A stretch of DNA of 64,000 nucleotides, taken from the NCBI RefSeq assembly GCF_003205615.1, contig NZ_PYBV01000016.1:190713-254712 (forward strand), given 5' to 3'. The notes beneath the pieces were generated by a model. It ran no database searches and was not told the origin of the DNA. It saw nothing but the letters and a program-made list of their open reading frames with translations. Position 1 is the stretch's first letter, and each line of letters begins with the position of its first letter. Below are positions 54,543-63,555 of the stretch, piece after piece. This DNA comes from Micromonospora arborensis (GTDB lineage: Bacteria; Actinomycetota; Actinomycetes; Mycobacteriales; Micromonosporaceae). A program made the translations under genes and the position numbers.

Positions 54543-54700
54543 CCCTGGCCCGCATCCCGGGACGGCGCCGACCCGCCGAGGGCGTAACAGTGGTGTAACT
54601 TACTGTCAGTAGGAATACCGCTGTACGTCACTCCCTCCGCTGACTGACCGGTTTTTCCTTGCTCGCGGCGGTCAGCCCTCTGCTGATCGGAATGCCCGAG

Positions 54701-56194
54701 ATGCGACAGAGTTCCCTCGTGGTGGTGGCCAACCGCCTCCCCATCGACGACAGTCAGGCGCCCGACGGGGCCTGCGAATGGCGGCGCAGCCCGGGCGGGC
54801 TGGTCAGCGCGCTGCACCCACTCCTGCGGCACACGCCGGCGACCTGGGTCGGCTGGGCCGGCGGCACCGGGCCCGCCCCCGCACTACCGGACGTGGACGG
54901 CGTCCGCATGCACACCGTCGCGCTCACCCACGAGGACCTGCGCGACCACTACGAGGGGTTCGCCAACGCCACCCTCTGGCCGCTCTACCACGACGCCGTC
55001 GAGCAGCCGCAGCATCACCGTCGGTGGTGGGAGGCGTATCAGCGGGTCAACCAGCGCTTCGCCGAAGCGACCGCCGAGGTGACCGAGCAGGGTGGGATGG
55101 TCTGGGTGCAGGATTACCACCTGCAACTCGTCCCCGGCCAGCTACGGGCGCTCCGCCCGGACCTGCGCATCGGGTTCTTCCTGCACGTGCCGTTTCCGCC
55201 GCCGGAGCTCTTCATGCAGTTGCCGCGCCGGGCCGAACTGCTGCGCGGCATGCTCGGCGCCGACCTGGTCGGCTTCCAGCGCGTGCAGGCGGCGCACAAC
55301 TTCGCCCAGCTGGTGACCAGGGTGCTGGACCTGCCGGCCACCGACCGGCGGATCGGCATCGACGACCGGGTCGTCCGCATCGGGGCGTTCCCCGTCTCCA
55401 TCGACACCGCCGAAATGGCCGCGCTCGCCGCTCGCCCGGATGTGGCCGCCCGCGCCCGCCGGCTACGACAGGACCTCGGCAACCCCCGGCAGGTCATCCT
55501 CAGCGTGGACCGGATGGACTACACCAAGGGCATCGAGCAGCGCCTCAAGGCGTACAGCGAACTGCTCGCCAGCGGCGACGTCAAGGTCCGCGACACGGTG
55601 CTGGTGCAGGTCGCCATGCCGAGCCGGGAACGCGTCGGCCAGTACCAGATCCTGCGGGAGCGGATCGAACGCGAGGTGGGCCGGATCAACGGCGAGTTCG
55701 GCCGGGTCGGCGAACCGGCGATCCACTACCTGACCCAGCCCTTCGACCGCGCCGAGCTGGCCGCGCTCTACCGGGTCGCCGACGTGATGGCGGTGACCCC
55801 GCTGCGCGACGGGATGAACCTGGTCGCCAAGGAGTACGTCGCCGCCCGGGTGGACGACACGGGCGCTCTGCTGCTCAGCGAGTTCGCCGGCACCGCCGCC
55901 GAGCTGTCCCAGGCGTACCTGGTCAACCCGCACGACCTGGAAGGGCTCAAGCAGGGCATCTGCGCGGCGCTGCGGGCCAGCCCGGCCGACATCACGCAGC
56001 GGATGCGGGCCATGCGCGCCCACCTGAGCGAACACGACATCCGGGCCTGGGCCCGCTCCTACCTCCACGCGCTGGACGAGCACGGCGCCCTGGTCGGCCG
56101 TCTGACCAGCACCGACACCGACCCCGACGACGCCCGGGTGCCCCGACCCGCCACCCCGGACGCCGAACAGGCCGCCCGCCAGACCAGCGGCTGA
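54701..56194 (+). CDS. otsA: Alpha,alpha-trehalose-phosphate synthase
   Basis: A GT20 enzyme of about 497 residues that joins UDP- or GDP-glucose and glucose 6-phosphate to trehalose 6-phosphate. It has LVVVANRLPIDD, RRSPGGLVSALHPLL, WVGWAGG, VWVQDYHLQLVPGQLRALRP, IGFFLHVPFPPPELFMQLPR, SVDRMDYTKGIEQRLKAYSE and TPLRDGMNLVAKEYVAAR, all conserved donor and acceptor sites. The start is ATG 54701 or the in-frame ATG 54692. The region before it (54543-54658) has AT-rich GTAACTTACTGTCAGTAGG, probably the promoter. It converges with a hydrolase gene. Confidence 0.96.
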   Translation: MRQSSLVVVANRLPIDDSQAPDGACEWRRSPGGLVSALHPLLRHTPATWVGWAGGTGPAPALPDVDGVRMHTVALTHEDLRDHYEGFANATLWPLYHDAVEQPQHHRRWWEAYQRVNQRFAEATAEVTEQGGMVWVQDYHLQLVPGQLRALRPDLRIGFFLHVPFPPPELFMQLPRRAELLRGMLGADLVGFQRVQAAHNFAQLVTRVLDLPATDRRIGIDDRVVRIGAFPVSIDTAEMAALAARPDVAARARRLRQDLGNPRQVILSVDRMDYTKGIEQRLKAYSELLASGDVKVRDTVLVQVAMPSRERVGQYQILRERIEREVGRINGEFGRVGEPAIHYLTQPFDRAELAALYRVADVMAVTPLRDGMNLVAKEYVAARVDDTGALLLSEFAGTAAELSQAYLVNPHDLEGLKQGICAALRASPADITQRMRAMRAHLSEHDIRAWARSYLHALDEHGALVGRLTSTDTDPDDARVPRPATPDAEQAARQTSG

Positions 56195-56227
56195 CCCGGC
56201 CACCCGCCAGACCGGCGGCGCAGACCT

Positions 56228-56342
56228 GACCGGCGTGCAGCCGGCCCGGCTGCCCTCCGGCGTGGAGCCGGCCCGGCCGCTCAGACCGGCGTGCAGCCGG
56301 CCCGGCCGCCCTGACCGGCGTGCAGCCGGCCCGGCCGCTCAG
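56228..56342. repeat. Four-copy tandem repeat at a converging junction
   Basis: Four copies of ACCGGCGTGCAGCCGGCCCG occur with spacing 27, 29 and 29. The last copy includes the stop codon of the hydrolase gene (56339-56341). The unit contains CCGGC...GCCGG inverted elements, so the RNA from either strand can fold repeatedly. Confidence 0.75.
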
Positions 56343-57157
56343 TGCGCTGCGGGCTCCTTCTCCAGCCAGTCCAGGATCGCGTCGATCGGCTCGGCCCAAC
56401 GGGCGTCCAGCATGACGTCGTGGCCCATCCCGGGAAAGAGCAGCGGCGCCGAACCGTACCGGCGGGCCACCCGAGTCAACGTCGACGCCGGCACCACCCG
56501 GTCGTCGGGGCTGCCCAGCACCAGCACCGGCGGTGCGCCCACGGCCGGCTCGGCCTCCGGCTCGCCCAGCAGAGCCCACTGCGCCCGCCGGCTCGCCCGA
56601 CCAAGCCGTCCGACGTACCGCCGGGCCTCCTCGTCGGGCAGCTCACGGCTGAACAACTGCCCACGGTTGAGCCGCAACGGCCCACCGAACACCGCCGGCA
56701 ACGTGCCCGCCGGGTTGCGGCGCAACGCCGCCCCCAGCACTCCCCACCCCCCGAAGACCGGCGCCACCAGCACCGCACCCCGCGCCGGGTAACGGGCCAA
56801 CGCGTGCGCCACCACCAGAGCCCCGGCACCGTGCCCCACCAGCACCGCCTGGCGCGGCAGACCCGCGGCCACCTGGACCACATCGTGGGCGTACGCCCGC
56901 AGCGTCGCCTCCGGCGCCGGCTCGCTGCCACCGTGCCCGCGCAGGCTCACCGCGTACGCCGGGAAGCCCCGCGACGCCGCATGACCCAACCAGTGCTCGG
57001 CGAACGCCCACGCACCGTGGCCGAAACCGGGAACGAAGAGCAGCGGAGGTCGCCCCTCCTCCAACTGGGGGAGGGCGCTGAGCACCTCCCGCCGGGCCGG
57101 TCGGACCGGACGGGACCACTCCCGGCTCCGCATGATCCGCAGCTCACTCGCGCTCAT
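56339..57157 (-). CDS. Alpha/beta hydrolase
   Basis: A 272-residue alpha/beta hydrolase. The oxyanion region is LLFVPGFGHGAWAFAEHWLG. The nucleophile elbow reads AVLVGHGAGALVVAHALA, with a Gly (GHGAG) where Ser is usual, and this is an oddity. The Asp lies in LVLGSPDDRVVPASTL and the His in GMGHDVMLD. If the Gly is real, normal Ser-hydrolase chemistry is unlikely. The ATG overlaps the FMO stop by 4 nt, so the two genes are coupled. Confidence 0.85.
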   Translation of the reverse strand: MSASELRIMRSREWSRPVRPARREVLSALPQLEEGRPPLLFVPGFGHGAWAFAEHWLGHAASRGFPAYAVSLRGHGGSEPAPEATLRAYAHDVVQVAAGLPRQAVLVGHGAGALVVAHALARYPARGAVLVAPVFGGWGVLGAALRRNPAGTLPAVFGGPLRLNRGQLFSRELPDEEARRYVGRLGRASRRAQWALLGEPEAEPAVGAPPVLVLGSPDDRVVPASTLTRVARRYGSAPLLFPGMGHDVMLDARWAEPIDAILDWLEKEPAAH

Positions 57158-58560
57158 TTGCCCTCCAGTTCGACCAGGGCCCGCTGGACGGCGCGCAGGT
57201 AGTCGGCGTGACCGACCTCGAACCAGTGCCGGCTGCTCTCCTTGACCTGCCCGGAGTAGCGCTCCCCGGCCCGTTCGCGCACCCGAGACGCGAACGCCAC
57301 AGCCCGCTCTGGTCGGTCGCGGCGGGCCTGCAGCAGTCGGGCGAAGAGCACCGTCTGCCAGTGCGACAGGGTGAACAACCCGGAATCCGGCTGCACCAGG
57401 CCGGCGACCGCCAGCGTCGGATGCCCCGGGGTGAACGCGTTGAGCCACAGCGTGGGCCGGCCCGCCCCCGCGCTGTCACCGAACACCGACGCGTCGAGGA
57501 ACTCGAAGCGCGGCAGGTAGCCGGTGGCGAAGATGACCACCTCGGGGTCGATCTCGCGACCGTCGGCCAGCTCCACGGCGTACGGGTGGAACCGGGCGAT
57601 GTCGGGCACCGGGCCGATCGCGCCGTGGCCGACGTAGTAGACGAGCTGGCTGTTCGCGATCGGGTGCGTCTCGTACACCCGGTGGTCGGGCTTGGGCAGG
57701 CCGAAGCGGGTCAGGTCGCCGACGGTCAACCGCAGCGTCCAGTGGTAGAGCCACTGCCGCAACCGCAGCGGCACGCGCAGCGCCAACAGGCTGTCGTTCA
57801 CCTGGTCGGCGGGGCGGCCGAGCACGTACTTCGGCGCGTACCAGTAGCCGCGCCGGGTGGAGTGCCAGCAGCGCGACGCCTGCTGGGCGGCCTCGACGGC
57901 GATGTCGCAGCCGGTGTTGCCCGCGCCGACCACCAGCACCCGCTTGCCGCGCAGTTGCGCTGGGTCCTTGTAGGACGAGGCGTGCATGATCTCGCCGCGG
58001 AACTGTTCGAGGCCCTCGTAGCGGGGCAGCTTCGGCGACCAGTTGTGGCCGTTGGCGATCACCACGGCGGCGTACCGGGAGGTGCGCTCCGGACCGTACC
58101 CGCCGGTGGAGCGGGTGGTCACGTCCCACCGCTCCCCCTCGGCGGGCTCAACCCGGACCACCTCGGTGCCGAACCAGATGTGCGAGCGCAGGTCGAAGTG
58201 ATCGGCGTACCGCTCGAAGTACGACAGCACCTGACTGTGGTGCGGGTAGTCCGGCCAGGAGTCCGGCATCGGGAAGTCGGGAAACTGGGTGAACGGTTTC
58301 GACGAGATCAGGTGGGTGCTGGCGTACACCGGGCTGCGGTCGTGGCGCCAGTTCCAGCCGCCGCCGACGCCCGTCTCCCGCTCGTAGCAGTCGACGCCGA
58401 ACCCGTGCTCGCGCAGATTCTTGATGGCCGTCAGGCCACTGGCCCCGGCCCCGATGACGCAGACCGTGTCGCCACGGTCGGAGACCGTGCGGCCGTCGCT
58501 GCCCAGCCCGGACGAGGTCGCCTCCGGGTCGGGCCGGCCGTGGTCGGTGGAGGTGGACAC
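57154..58560 (-). CDS. Flavin-containing monooxygenase (FMO/Baeyer-Villiger type)
   Basis: A 468-residue NADPH/FAD monooxygenase. The FAD motif is TVCVIGAGASGLTAIKNLRE (about 32-51). The FMO-type segment is FPDFPMPDSWPDYPHHSQVL. The NADPH motif is KRVLVVGAGNTGCDIAVEAA. A late motif is VVIFATGYLPRFEFLD (ATGY). It should oxygenate a ketone, amine or sulfur compound; the substrate is unknown. The GTG at 58560 has AAGGAG 8 nt upstream. It forms a two-gene unit with the alpha/beta hydrolase, a pairing seen in ketone degradation (Baeyer-Villiger ester, then hydrolysis), but the missing Ser in the hydrolase weakens that idea. Confidence 0.9.
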   Translation of the reverse strand: MSTSTDHGRPDPEATSSGLGSDGRTVSDRGDTVCVIGAGASGLTAIKNLREHGFGVDCYERETGVGGGWNWRHDRSPVYASTHLISSKPFTQFPDFPMPDSWPDYPHHSQVLSYFERYADHFDLRSHIWFGTEVVRVEPAEGERWDVTTRSTGGYGPERTSRYAAVVIANGHNWSPKLPRYEGLEQFRGEIMHASSYKDPAQLRGKRVLVVGAGNTGCDIAVEAAQQASRCWHSTRRGYWYAPKYVLGRPADQVNDSLLALRVPLRLRQWLYHWTLRLTVGDLTRFGLPKPDHRVYETHPIANSQLVYYVGHGAIGPVPDIARFHPYAVELADGREIDPEVVIFATGYLPRFEFLDASVFGDSAGAGRPTLWLNAFTPGHPTLAVAGLVQPDSGLFTLSHWQTVLFARLLQARRDRPERAVAFASRVRERAGERYSGQVKESSRHWFEVGHADYLRAVQRALVELEGK

Positions 58561-58673
58561 CGGGACATCTCCTTTTGTACGGCAGGCGTGCCGGTCGCCG
58601 CGAAATCCTCTCCACAACCGGGCCGGATGTCCAGTCCTGACGCGGACAAATCGACGGTCGGGCCGGGTTGGGG

Positions 58674-59378
58674 TCAGCCGGTGGTGGGCAGCAGCAGGTC
58701 CACCAGGACCGGGAAGTGGTCGCTGGCCCGGCGGGTCTGCGGAGTGTCCACCACGTCGTAGTCGACCACGGTGATCCGCGGGTCGACGAAGAGCGCGTCG
58801 ATGCGCCGACGCGGGTCGACGCAGGAGTAGGTGAGCCGGTCCGCCCGGTCGGCCGCCACCGCGGCATCGGTCAACCCGCGGGACACGGTCGCCCACGCGG
58901 GCCCGTCCGGACCCTCGTTGAGGTCCGCCCCGGCCAGCACCGGGCTGGTCGCCGCGTCCAGCTCACGCTTGAACTCGGCGGCCTGCGCGGGACGCTCGGT
59001 CGGGTCGGTGGACAGGTGCGAGCCGGCGAGGGTGAACCGGGCGTCGCCGACCCGGCAGTCGGCGTACGCGGCACCGCGCAGGTGCCGTCCGGGGGTCAGC
59101 GGGAAGCGTTGGCACCGGGTGCCCCGCACCTGGACCCGCAGGCTGGTCAGCAGCAGGTTGCCCAACGCGGGCAACCCACCGGCGGCCACCACCAGGCCGA
59201 ACGACTCGGCCAACGTGGCGGACTTCTGCCGCCACCGGAACCGGCGCGGCCCCTCCTGCACGATCACCACGTCCGGCGTCGCGGCCCGGACCACCGCCGC
59301 CAGCGCGGCGGTGTCGTCGCGCTGGCTGTGGATGTTGTACGACACCACGCGCAGCGGCACGCCCGCACCCTGGCCCAT
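58674..59378 (-). CDS. Endonuclease/exonuclease/phosphatase family protein
   Basis: A 234-residue EEP-fold hydrolase: LRVVSYNIHSQRDDTAALAA (start motif with Asn), DVVIVQEGPRRFRW (metal Glu), LAGSHLSTDPTERPAQAAEF, SPVLAGADLNEGPDG (catalytic D-x-N), RRRIDALFVDPRI and the final ASDHFPVLVDLLL. No signal peptide is seen. It should cut a phosphodiester or phosphomonoester bond; the substrate is unknown. The start is ATG 59378 or a GTG 6 codons later. Confidence 0.9.
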   Translation of the reverse strand: MGQGAGVPLRVVSYNIHSQRDDTAALAAVVRAATPDVVIVQEGPRRFRWRQKSATLAESFGLVVAAGGLPALGNLLLTSLRVQVRGTRCQRFPLTPGRHLRGAAYADCRVGDARFTLAGSHLSTDPTERPAQAAEFKRELDAATSPVLAGADLNEGPDGPAWATVSRGLTDAAVAADRADRLTYSCVDPRRRIDALFVDPRITVVDYDVVDTPQTRRASDHFPVLVDLLLPTTG

Positions 59379-59389
59379 CCCGGACCGCT

Positions 59390-60337
59390 TCAGATCCTGC
59401 GGGCCAGGTCGGCGGCGCCGATCACCCCGGCGCTGTTGCCCAGCTCGGCCGGGAGCACCTCGGCCACCGGCAGGCGACCGCGCTGGGCGAGCGCGTCGAG
59501 GTACGAGCGGCGCGTCGGGCCGAGCAGCAGGTCACCGGCGTCGATCACACCGCCGCCGACCACCAGGGTCTGCGGGTCGAGGATCTGCGCCATGTCGGCG
59601 AGGCTGGTGCCCAGCCACCGGCCGATCTGCGCGAACGCCTCGGCGGAGATCGGGTCGCCACCCTGCGCGGCGGCGGTCACCATCGGGCCGGTGATCGCCT
59701 CGACCTCGCCGCCGGCCAGGGCCAGCAGCGCGGTGGCCCGGTCGGGCTCCTGCCGGGCGCCGGCTCGGGCGAAGCGCACGAGGGCACTGCCGCTGGCGTA
59801 CTGCTCGATGCAGCCCAGCCGCCCGCAGCCGCACTGGTGCCCGTCCGGCACGGCCAGCATGTGGCCCAGCTCCGCGGCGATGCCGTGGGCGCCGCGCATG
59901 AGGTCGCCGCCGAGGACGATGCCGCCGCCCACACCGGTGCCGATGGTGAACATGATCATCGAGTCGTCGGCGTCGCGGGCCGCGCCGTAGCGGAACTCGG
60001 CCCACGCGGCGACGTTTCCGTCGTTCTCCACGATCACCGGCAGGCCGACAGCCGTGCTCACATACTCCTGCAGTGGTTCGTCCCGCCAGGCCAGGTTCGG
60101 GGCGAAGAGCACGGTCGAACGGCTGGCGTCGATCCAACCGGCCGCGCCGATGCCGACGGCCTCGATGGTCCGCCCGGCAGCCAGCTCGCCGACCAACTCG
60201 ATGATGACGTCGCGGGTCTTGGCGACGTCATCGGCGGGAGTGTCCCGTCGGGTCTGCACGAGGACCGTGCCGGTGTCGTCCACGACACCGCCGGCCACCT
60301 TCGTGCCACCGACGTCGACTCCGATGGTCAGCGTCAC
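59390..60337 (-). CDS. glkA: ROK family glucokinase
   Basis: A 315-residue sugar kinase of the ROK family. The ATP motif is LTIGVDVGGTKVAGGVVDDT. ENDGNVAAWAEFRYGAARDA carries the catalytic Asp. GVGGGIVLGGDLMRGAHGIA AELGH then leads into the zinc site GHQCGCGRLGCIEQYASG, with His and three Cys. VVGGGVIDAGDLLL is the C-terminal motif. It phosphorylates glucose with ATP or polyphosphate. I chose the GTG at 60337 because GAGGGGGG lies upstream. It is followed by the EEP gene after 11 nt, so the two may be cotranscribed. Confidence 0.93.
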   Translation of the reverse strand: MTLTIGVDVGGTKVAGGVVDDTGTVLVQTRRDTPADDVAKTRDVIIELVGELAAGRTIEAVGIGAAGWIDASRSTVLFAPNLAWRDEPLQEYVSTAVGLPVIVENDGNVAAWAEFRYGAARDADDSMIMFTIGTGVGGGIVLGGDLMRGAHGIAAELGHMLAVPDGHQCGCGRLGCIEQYASGSALVRFARAGARQEPDRATALLALAGGEVEAITGPMVTAAAQGGDPISAEAFAQIGRWLGTSLADMAQILDPQTLVVGGGVIDAGDLLLGPTRRSYLDALAQRGRLPVAEVLPAELGNSAGVIGAADLARRI

Positions 60338-60413
60338 CGCTACCGCCCCCCTCTGCTGTGCTGTCCGGCCCAGGTTCCGGCCCAATGCCGGTCCGGGTCG
60401 GAATGTCCCGCGC

Positions 60414-61118
60414 TCAGGCGCCGTCGCCCGATGCTTCCGCGTCGGCGTCATCGGGCACCCGCGAGGCGGGCACCACGGGACGGGTGGTCGGTGCCGGTAC
60501 GGTCGCCGTCCCGGCGTCGTCGACGGGTGGTACGGCGGCCGGGGCGAGTGGGTCCGCCGTCCGGGTGGCGACCGACCAGACATCCCGCTCCGGCGCCGGC
60601 TGAGAATCATGCCCGGTACGGGTGGCATCGCGCCACACGCGGTCGTCGCCGGTCGCGGTGGGCGGGGCGCTCGGTGCTGGTTCGGGGAGCACGTCGTCGG
60701 TGCTCGCGGCGGGCGCCGGCGATGGTGGGGCGTTCGACTCGGATGCCGGCTCGGACGGGCTCGTCGCGGGCGGATCCGCCGGGGAGAACGCGCGGAGCAG
60801 ACTGGCGACGCCTGCCGCGAGGTCACCGGCGCCGGTCGCGAGGCGTTCGGCGAATTCGGGACTAGGGTCGCGTAACGCGGCGATGCCCCGACAGACCGGG
60901 CAGACGCAGCATTCGGCCGAACCGGTGGCGAAAGCACCACCAGCGCCGGGGCGCCCGTCCGGGCCGGCACTGTGACCGAGGACACCGGACAGCACCCCGC
61001 CCAGGGAACCGAACGCGCCGCTTGCCGAGCCCGCGGAGGCCAGTCGCGCCCCTGCGAGCAGGGTGGCGACCAGTCGCTCCGCCTCTTCCCGGGCCGAACC
61101 CGGATCCGTTCCGCCCAT
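60414..61118 (-). CDS. Hypothetical protein with CPxC motif
   Basis: A 234-residue protein. Residues 1-110 hold a conserved-looking core: MGGTDPGSAREEAERLVATL, then CCVCPVCRGIAALRDPSPEF with four Cys in a knuckle-like arrangement, and AERLATGAGDLAAGVASLLR. The rest is Pro/Ala/Thr-rich and acidic low complexity. Related actinobacterial proteins lie beside SRPBCC genes, as here (start 61118, SRPBCC stop at 61150). The function is unknown. A metal-binding role for the Cys cluster is a guess. Confidence 0.75.
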   Translation of the reverse strand: MGGTDPGSAREEAERLVATLLAGARLASAGSASGAFGSLGGVLSGVLGHSAGPDGRPGAGGAFATGSAECCVCPVCRGIAALRDPSPEFAERLATGAGDLAAGVASLLRAFSPADPPATSPSEPASESNAPPSPAPAASTDDVLPEPAPSAPPTATGDDRVWRDATRTGHDSQPAPERDVWSVATRTADPLAPAAVPPVDDAGTATVPAPTTRPVVPASRVPDDADAEASGDGA

Positions 61119-61149
61119 CGTCGGCTCCTCTACCGTGCCACCGGACACG

Positions 61150-61605
61150 TCACTGCGCCGCACCGGTTGCTTCTACCCGGCGCTTGAGCTGCTTCAACGC
61201 GGTGTCCATGATCATCTTCTCGGCCTTGCGCCGAAACATCCCGAGCATCCCCACCGAGAGGTCGACCTCCAGCGTGTAGGTCACCGTGGTGCTGCCGTCC
61301 GGGTTACCCACCAGGTCGTACGAACCGCGCTGGCTCTTCTGCATCTTCGAGGGCGCCACCAGGTGCCACTCGATCCGGGACAGGTCCTCGGCGTACTCGT
61401 AGGCGAGCACGTAGTCGTCGGCCATCACCCCGGCGTCGATGGTGAAGTGCACCTGACTGGCGTAGCCGTCCTCGTACTCCTCGACGACCTCGGCCCGACG
61501 CACCGCGTCGGTCCACTCCGGGTAGCGCGCGAAGTCACAGATGACCGCCGTCACCCGATCCGGTGCGGCGCCGATGATGATCGACTGGGTGGAGGAGTCC
61601 GCCAT
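61150..61605 (-). CDS. SRPBCC family protein
   Basis: A 151-residue START/polyketide-cyclase-like protein: MADSSTQSIIIGAAPDRVTA, VICDFARYPEWTDAVRRAEV, VTYTLEVDLSVGMLGMFRRK. The fold makes a deep hydrophobic pocket that binds lipid-like molecules; the ligand is unknown. The ATG at 61605 lies 6 nt after TAGCCT, leaderless type. It diverges from the acyl-CoA synthetase gene, and the shared promoter region hints at a common lipid theme. Confidence 0.9.
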   Translation of the reverse strand: MADSSTQSIIIGAAPDRVTAVICDFARYPEWTDAVRRAEVVEEYEDGYASQVHFTIDAGVMADDYVLAYEYAEDLSRIEWHLVAPSKMQKSQRGSYDLVGNPDGSTTVTYTLEVDLSVGMLGMFRRKAEKMIMDTALKQLKRRVEATGAAQ

Positions 61606-61611
61606 GGGGGG

Positions 61612-61617
61612 AGGCTA
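61612..61617 (-). promoter_or_regulatory. -10 box, leaderless SRPBCC promoter
   Basis: TAGCCT on the minus strand, 6 nt before the ATG at 61605. Confidence 0.5.
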
Positions 61618-61726
61618 CCCGCATCCTGCTTAACCCACCCGGACCGCCCGCCGGGTAGGTTTCGACACAGCCGACGCCACCCAGGTTGGCCGCCGACCCC
61701 GCCAGTGCGAGCACGAAGGAGTGCAG

Positions 61727-63541
61727 GTGCGCGAGTTCTCCGTCCCGCCGATCGTCACCGTTGGCGACGCGGCCAACCTCACCGATCCGGTCTGGGACAA
61801 CGCCGAAGTCGCGCCCGACACCGTCCAGTTCGCCCGCCCCACCCCCGGCGCCGACGGCACCACCACCTCCTGGACGGAGGTGACCTGCCTGCAGTTCCGT
61901 GACGAGGTGGCCGCCGTGGCCCGCGGGCTGATCGCCGCCGGCATCGCACCGGGTGTCCGGGTCGGGCTGATGAGCCGCACCCGCTACGAGTGGACGCTGC
62001 TGGACTACGCCATCTGGACCGTCGGCGCGGTCACCGTGCCGATCTACGAGACGTCCAGCGCCGAGCAGGCCGCGTGGATCCTCGAGGACTCCAACGCGGT
62101 CGCCGTCGTGGTGGAGACCGACGCGCACGCCGCCCTGATCGCCGGCGTACAGGACCGGCTGCCCGAGCTGGACCACGTCTGGCAGATCGACCACGGCGGG
62201 GTCGACGAACTGGTCGCGACCGGTGCCACGGTCGAGCTGGCCGAGGTCGAGCGCCGGCGCAAGGCAGTCCGCGCCCAGGACCTGGCCACGATCATCTACA
62301 CCAGCGGCACCACCGGCCGACCCAAGGGCTGCATGCTCACCCACCGCAACATGTACGCCGACATCGCCAACGCGGTGCCGGTGCTGCCGAACCTGTTCAA
62401 CGCTGGCGCGTCCACCCTGCTGTTCCTCCCGCTGGCGCACGCCTTCGCCCGGCTGATCCAGATCGGCCTCGTGCAGGCGCGGGCCACCATGGCGCACTGC
62501 GCCGACACCAAGAACCTGGTCGCCGAGCTGCAGGCCTTCCGGCCGACCTTCATACTCTCCGTACCCCGGGTGTTCGAGAAGGTCTACAACGCGGCCAAGC
62601 AGAAGGCCGAGGCAGACGGCAAGGCCGGCATCTTCGCCCGCGCCGAGCAGGTCGCCATCGCGTACAGCGAGGCTCTGGAGACCCCCGGCGGGCCCGGCCT
62701 GGCGCTGCGCGCCCAGCACGTGGTCTTCGACCGGCTGGTCTACGGCAAGCTGCGCGCCGCGCTCGGCGGGCGGTGCCGCGACGCCATCTCCGGCGGTGCG
62801 CCGCTCGGCGCCCGGCTCGGTCACTTCTTCCGGGGCATCGGCGTGACGGTCCTGGAGGGCTACGGCCTGACCGAGACCTCGCCCGCCGCGGCGGCGAACC
62901 TGCCCACCGGCACCCGGATGGGCACCGTCGGTCGCCCGCTGCCCGGCGTGACCGTACGGATCGAGGACGACGGCGAGATCCTGATCTCCGGCGAGCTGGT
63001 CTTCCAGGGCTACTGGCGCAACGAGACGGCGACCGCCGAGACGCTCAGCAGCGACGGCTGGTTCCGCACCGGCGACCTGGGCCAGCTCGACTCCGACGGC
63101 TACCTGAGCATCACCGGGCGCAAGAAGGAGCTGATCGTCACCGCCAGCGGCAAGAACGTCGCCCCGGCGGTGCTGGAGGACCTGGTCCGGGCACACCCGT
63201 TGATCAGCCAGTGTGTCGTCGTCGGTGACCGGAAGCCGTTCATCGCGGCGCTGGTCACCCTCGACGAGGAGGCGCTGCCGGCCTGGCTGGAGAGTGCCGG
63301 GATGCCCGCCGACACCCCGGTCGAGCAACTGCGCGAGCACGAGGCCCTGCGCAAGGAGATCCAGGCCGCGATCGACACCGCGAACCAGGCGGTCTCCAAG
63401 GCCGAGGCGATCAAGGTGTTCCGGGTCCTGCCCCGCGACTTCACCGAGACGACCGGCGAGCTGACCCCGTCGCTCAAGGTCAAGAGGCAGGTCGTCCACA
63501 AGACGTACGCGGCGGAGATCGCCGATATCTACCGAGGCTGA
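61727..63541 (+). CDS. Long-chain fatty acid--CoA ligase (AMP-binding)
   Basis: A 604-residue adenylate-forming enzyme of the FadD15 type. Motifs are TIIYTSGTTGRPKGCMLTHR (P-loop, near 190), EGYGLTETSPAAAANLPTGT, DGWFRTGDLGQLDSDGYLSI and GRKKELIVTASGKNVAP, with the catalytic Lys near the C terminus (SLKVKRQVVHKTY). It activates long-chain fatty acids to acyl-CoA via acyl-AMP. The GTG at 61727 is chosen because AAGGAG lies 5 nt upstream. The next gene starts 14 nt after the stop. Confidence 0.94.
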   Translation: MREFSVPPIVTVGDAANLTDPVWDNAEVAPDTVQFARPTPGADGTTTSWTEVTCLQFRDEVAAVARGLIAAGIAPGVRVGLMSRTRYEWTLLDYAIWTVGAVTVPIYETSSAEQAAWILEDSNAVAVVVETDAHAALIAGVQDRLPELDHVWQIDHGGVDELVATGATVELAEVERRRKAVRAQDLATIIYTSGTTGRPKGCMLTHRNMYADIANAVPVLPNLFNAGASTLLFLPLAHAFARLIQIGLVQARATMAHCADTKNLVAELQAFRPTFILSVPRVFEKVYNAAKQKAEADGKAGIFARAEQVAIAYSEALETPGGPGLALRAQHVVFDRLVYGKLRAALGGRCRDAISGGAPLGARLGHFFRGIGVTVLEGYGLTETSPAAAANLPTGTRMGTVGRPLPGVTVRIEDDGEILISGELVFQGYWRNETATAETLSSDGWFRTGDLGQLDSDGYLSITGRKKELIVTASGKNVAPAVLEDLVRAHPLISQCVVVGDRKPFIAALVTLDEEALPAWLESAGMPADTPVEQLREHEALRKEIQAAIDTANQAVSKAEAIKVFRVLPRDFTETTGELTPSLKVKRQVVHKTYAAEIADIYRG

Positions 63542-63542
63542 C

Positions 63543-63548
63543 TACCAT
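63543..63548 (+). promoter_or_regulatory. -10 box, leaderless promoter of the last gene
   Basis: TACCAT, then 7 nt, then the GTG at 63556; it lies just after the acyl-CoA ligase stop. Confidence 0.45.
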
Positions 63549-63555
63549 CCGTCAC

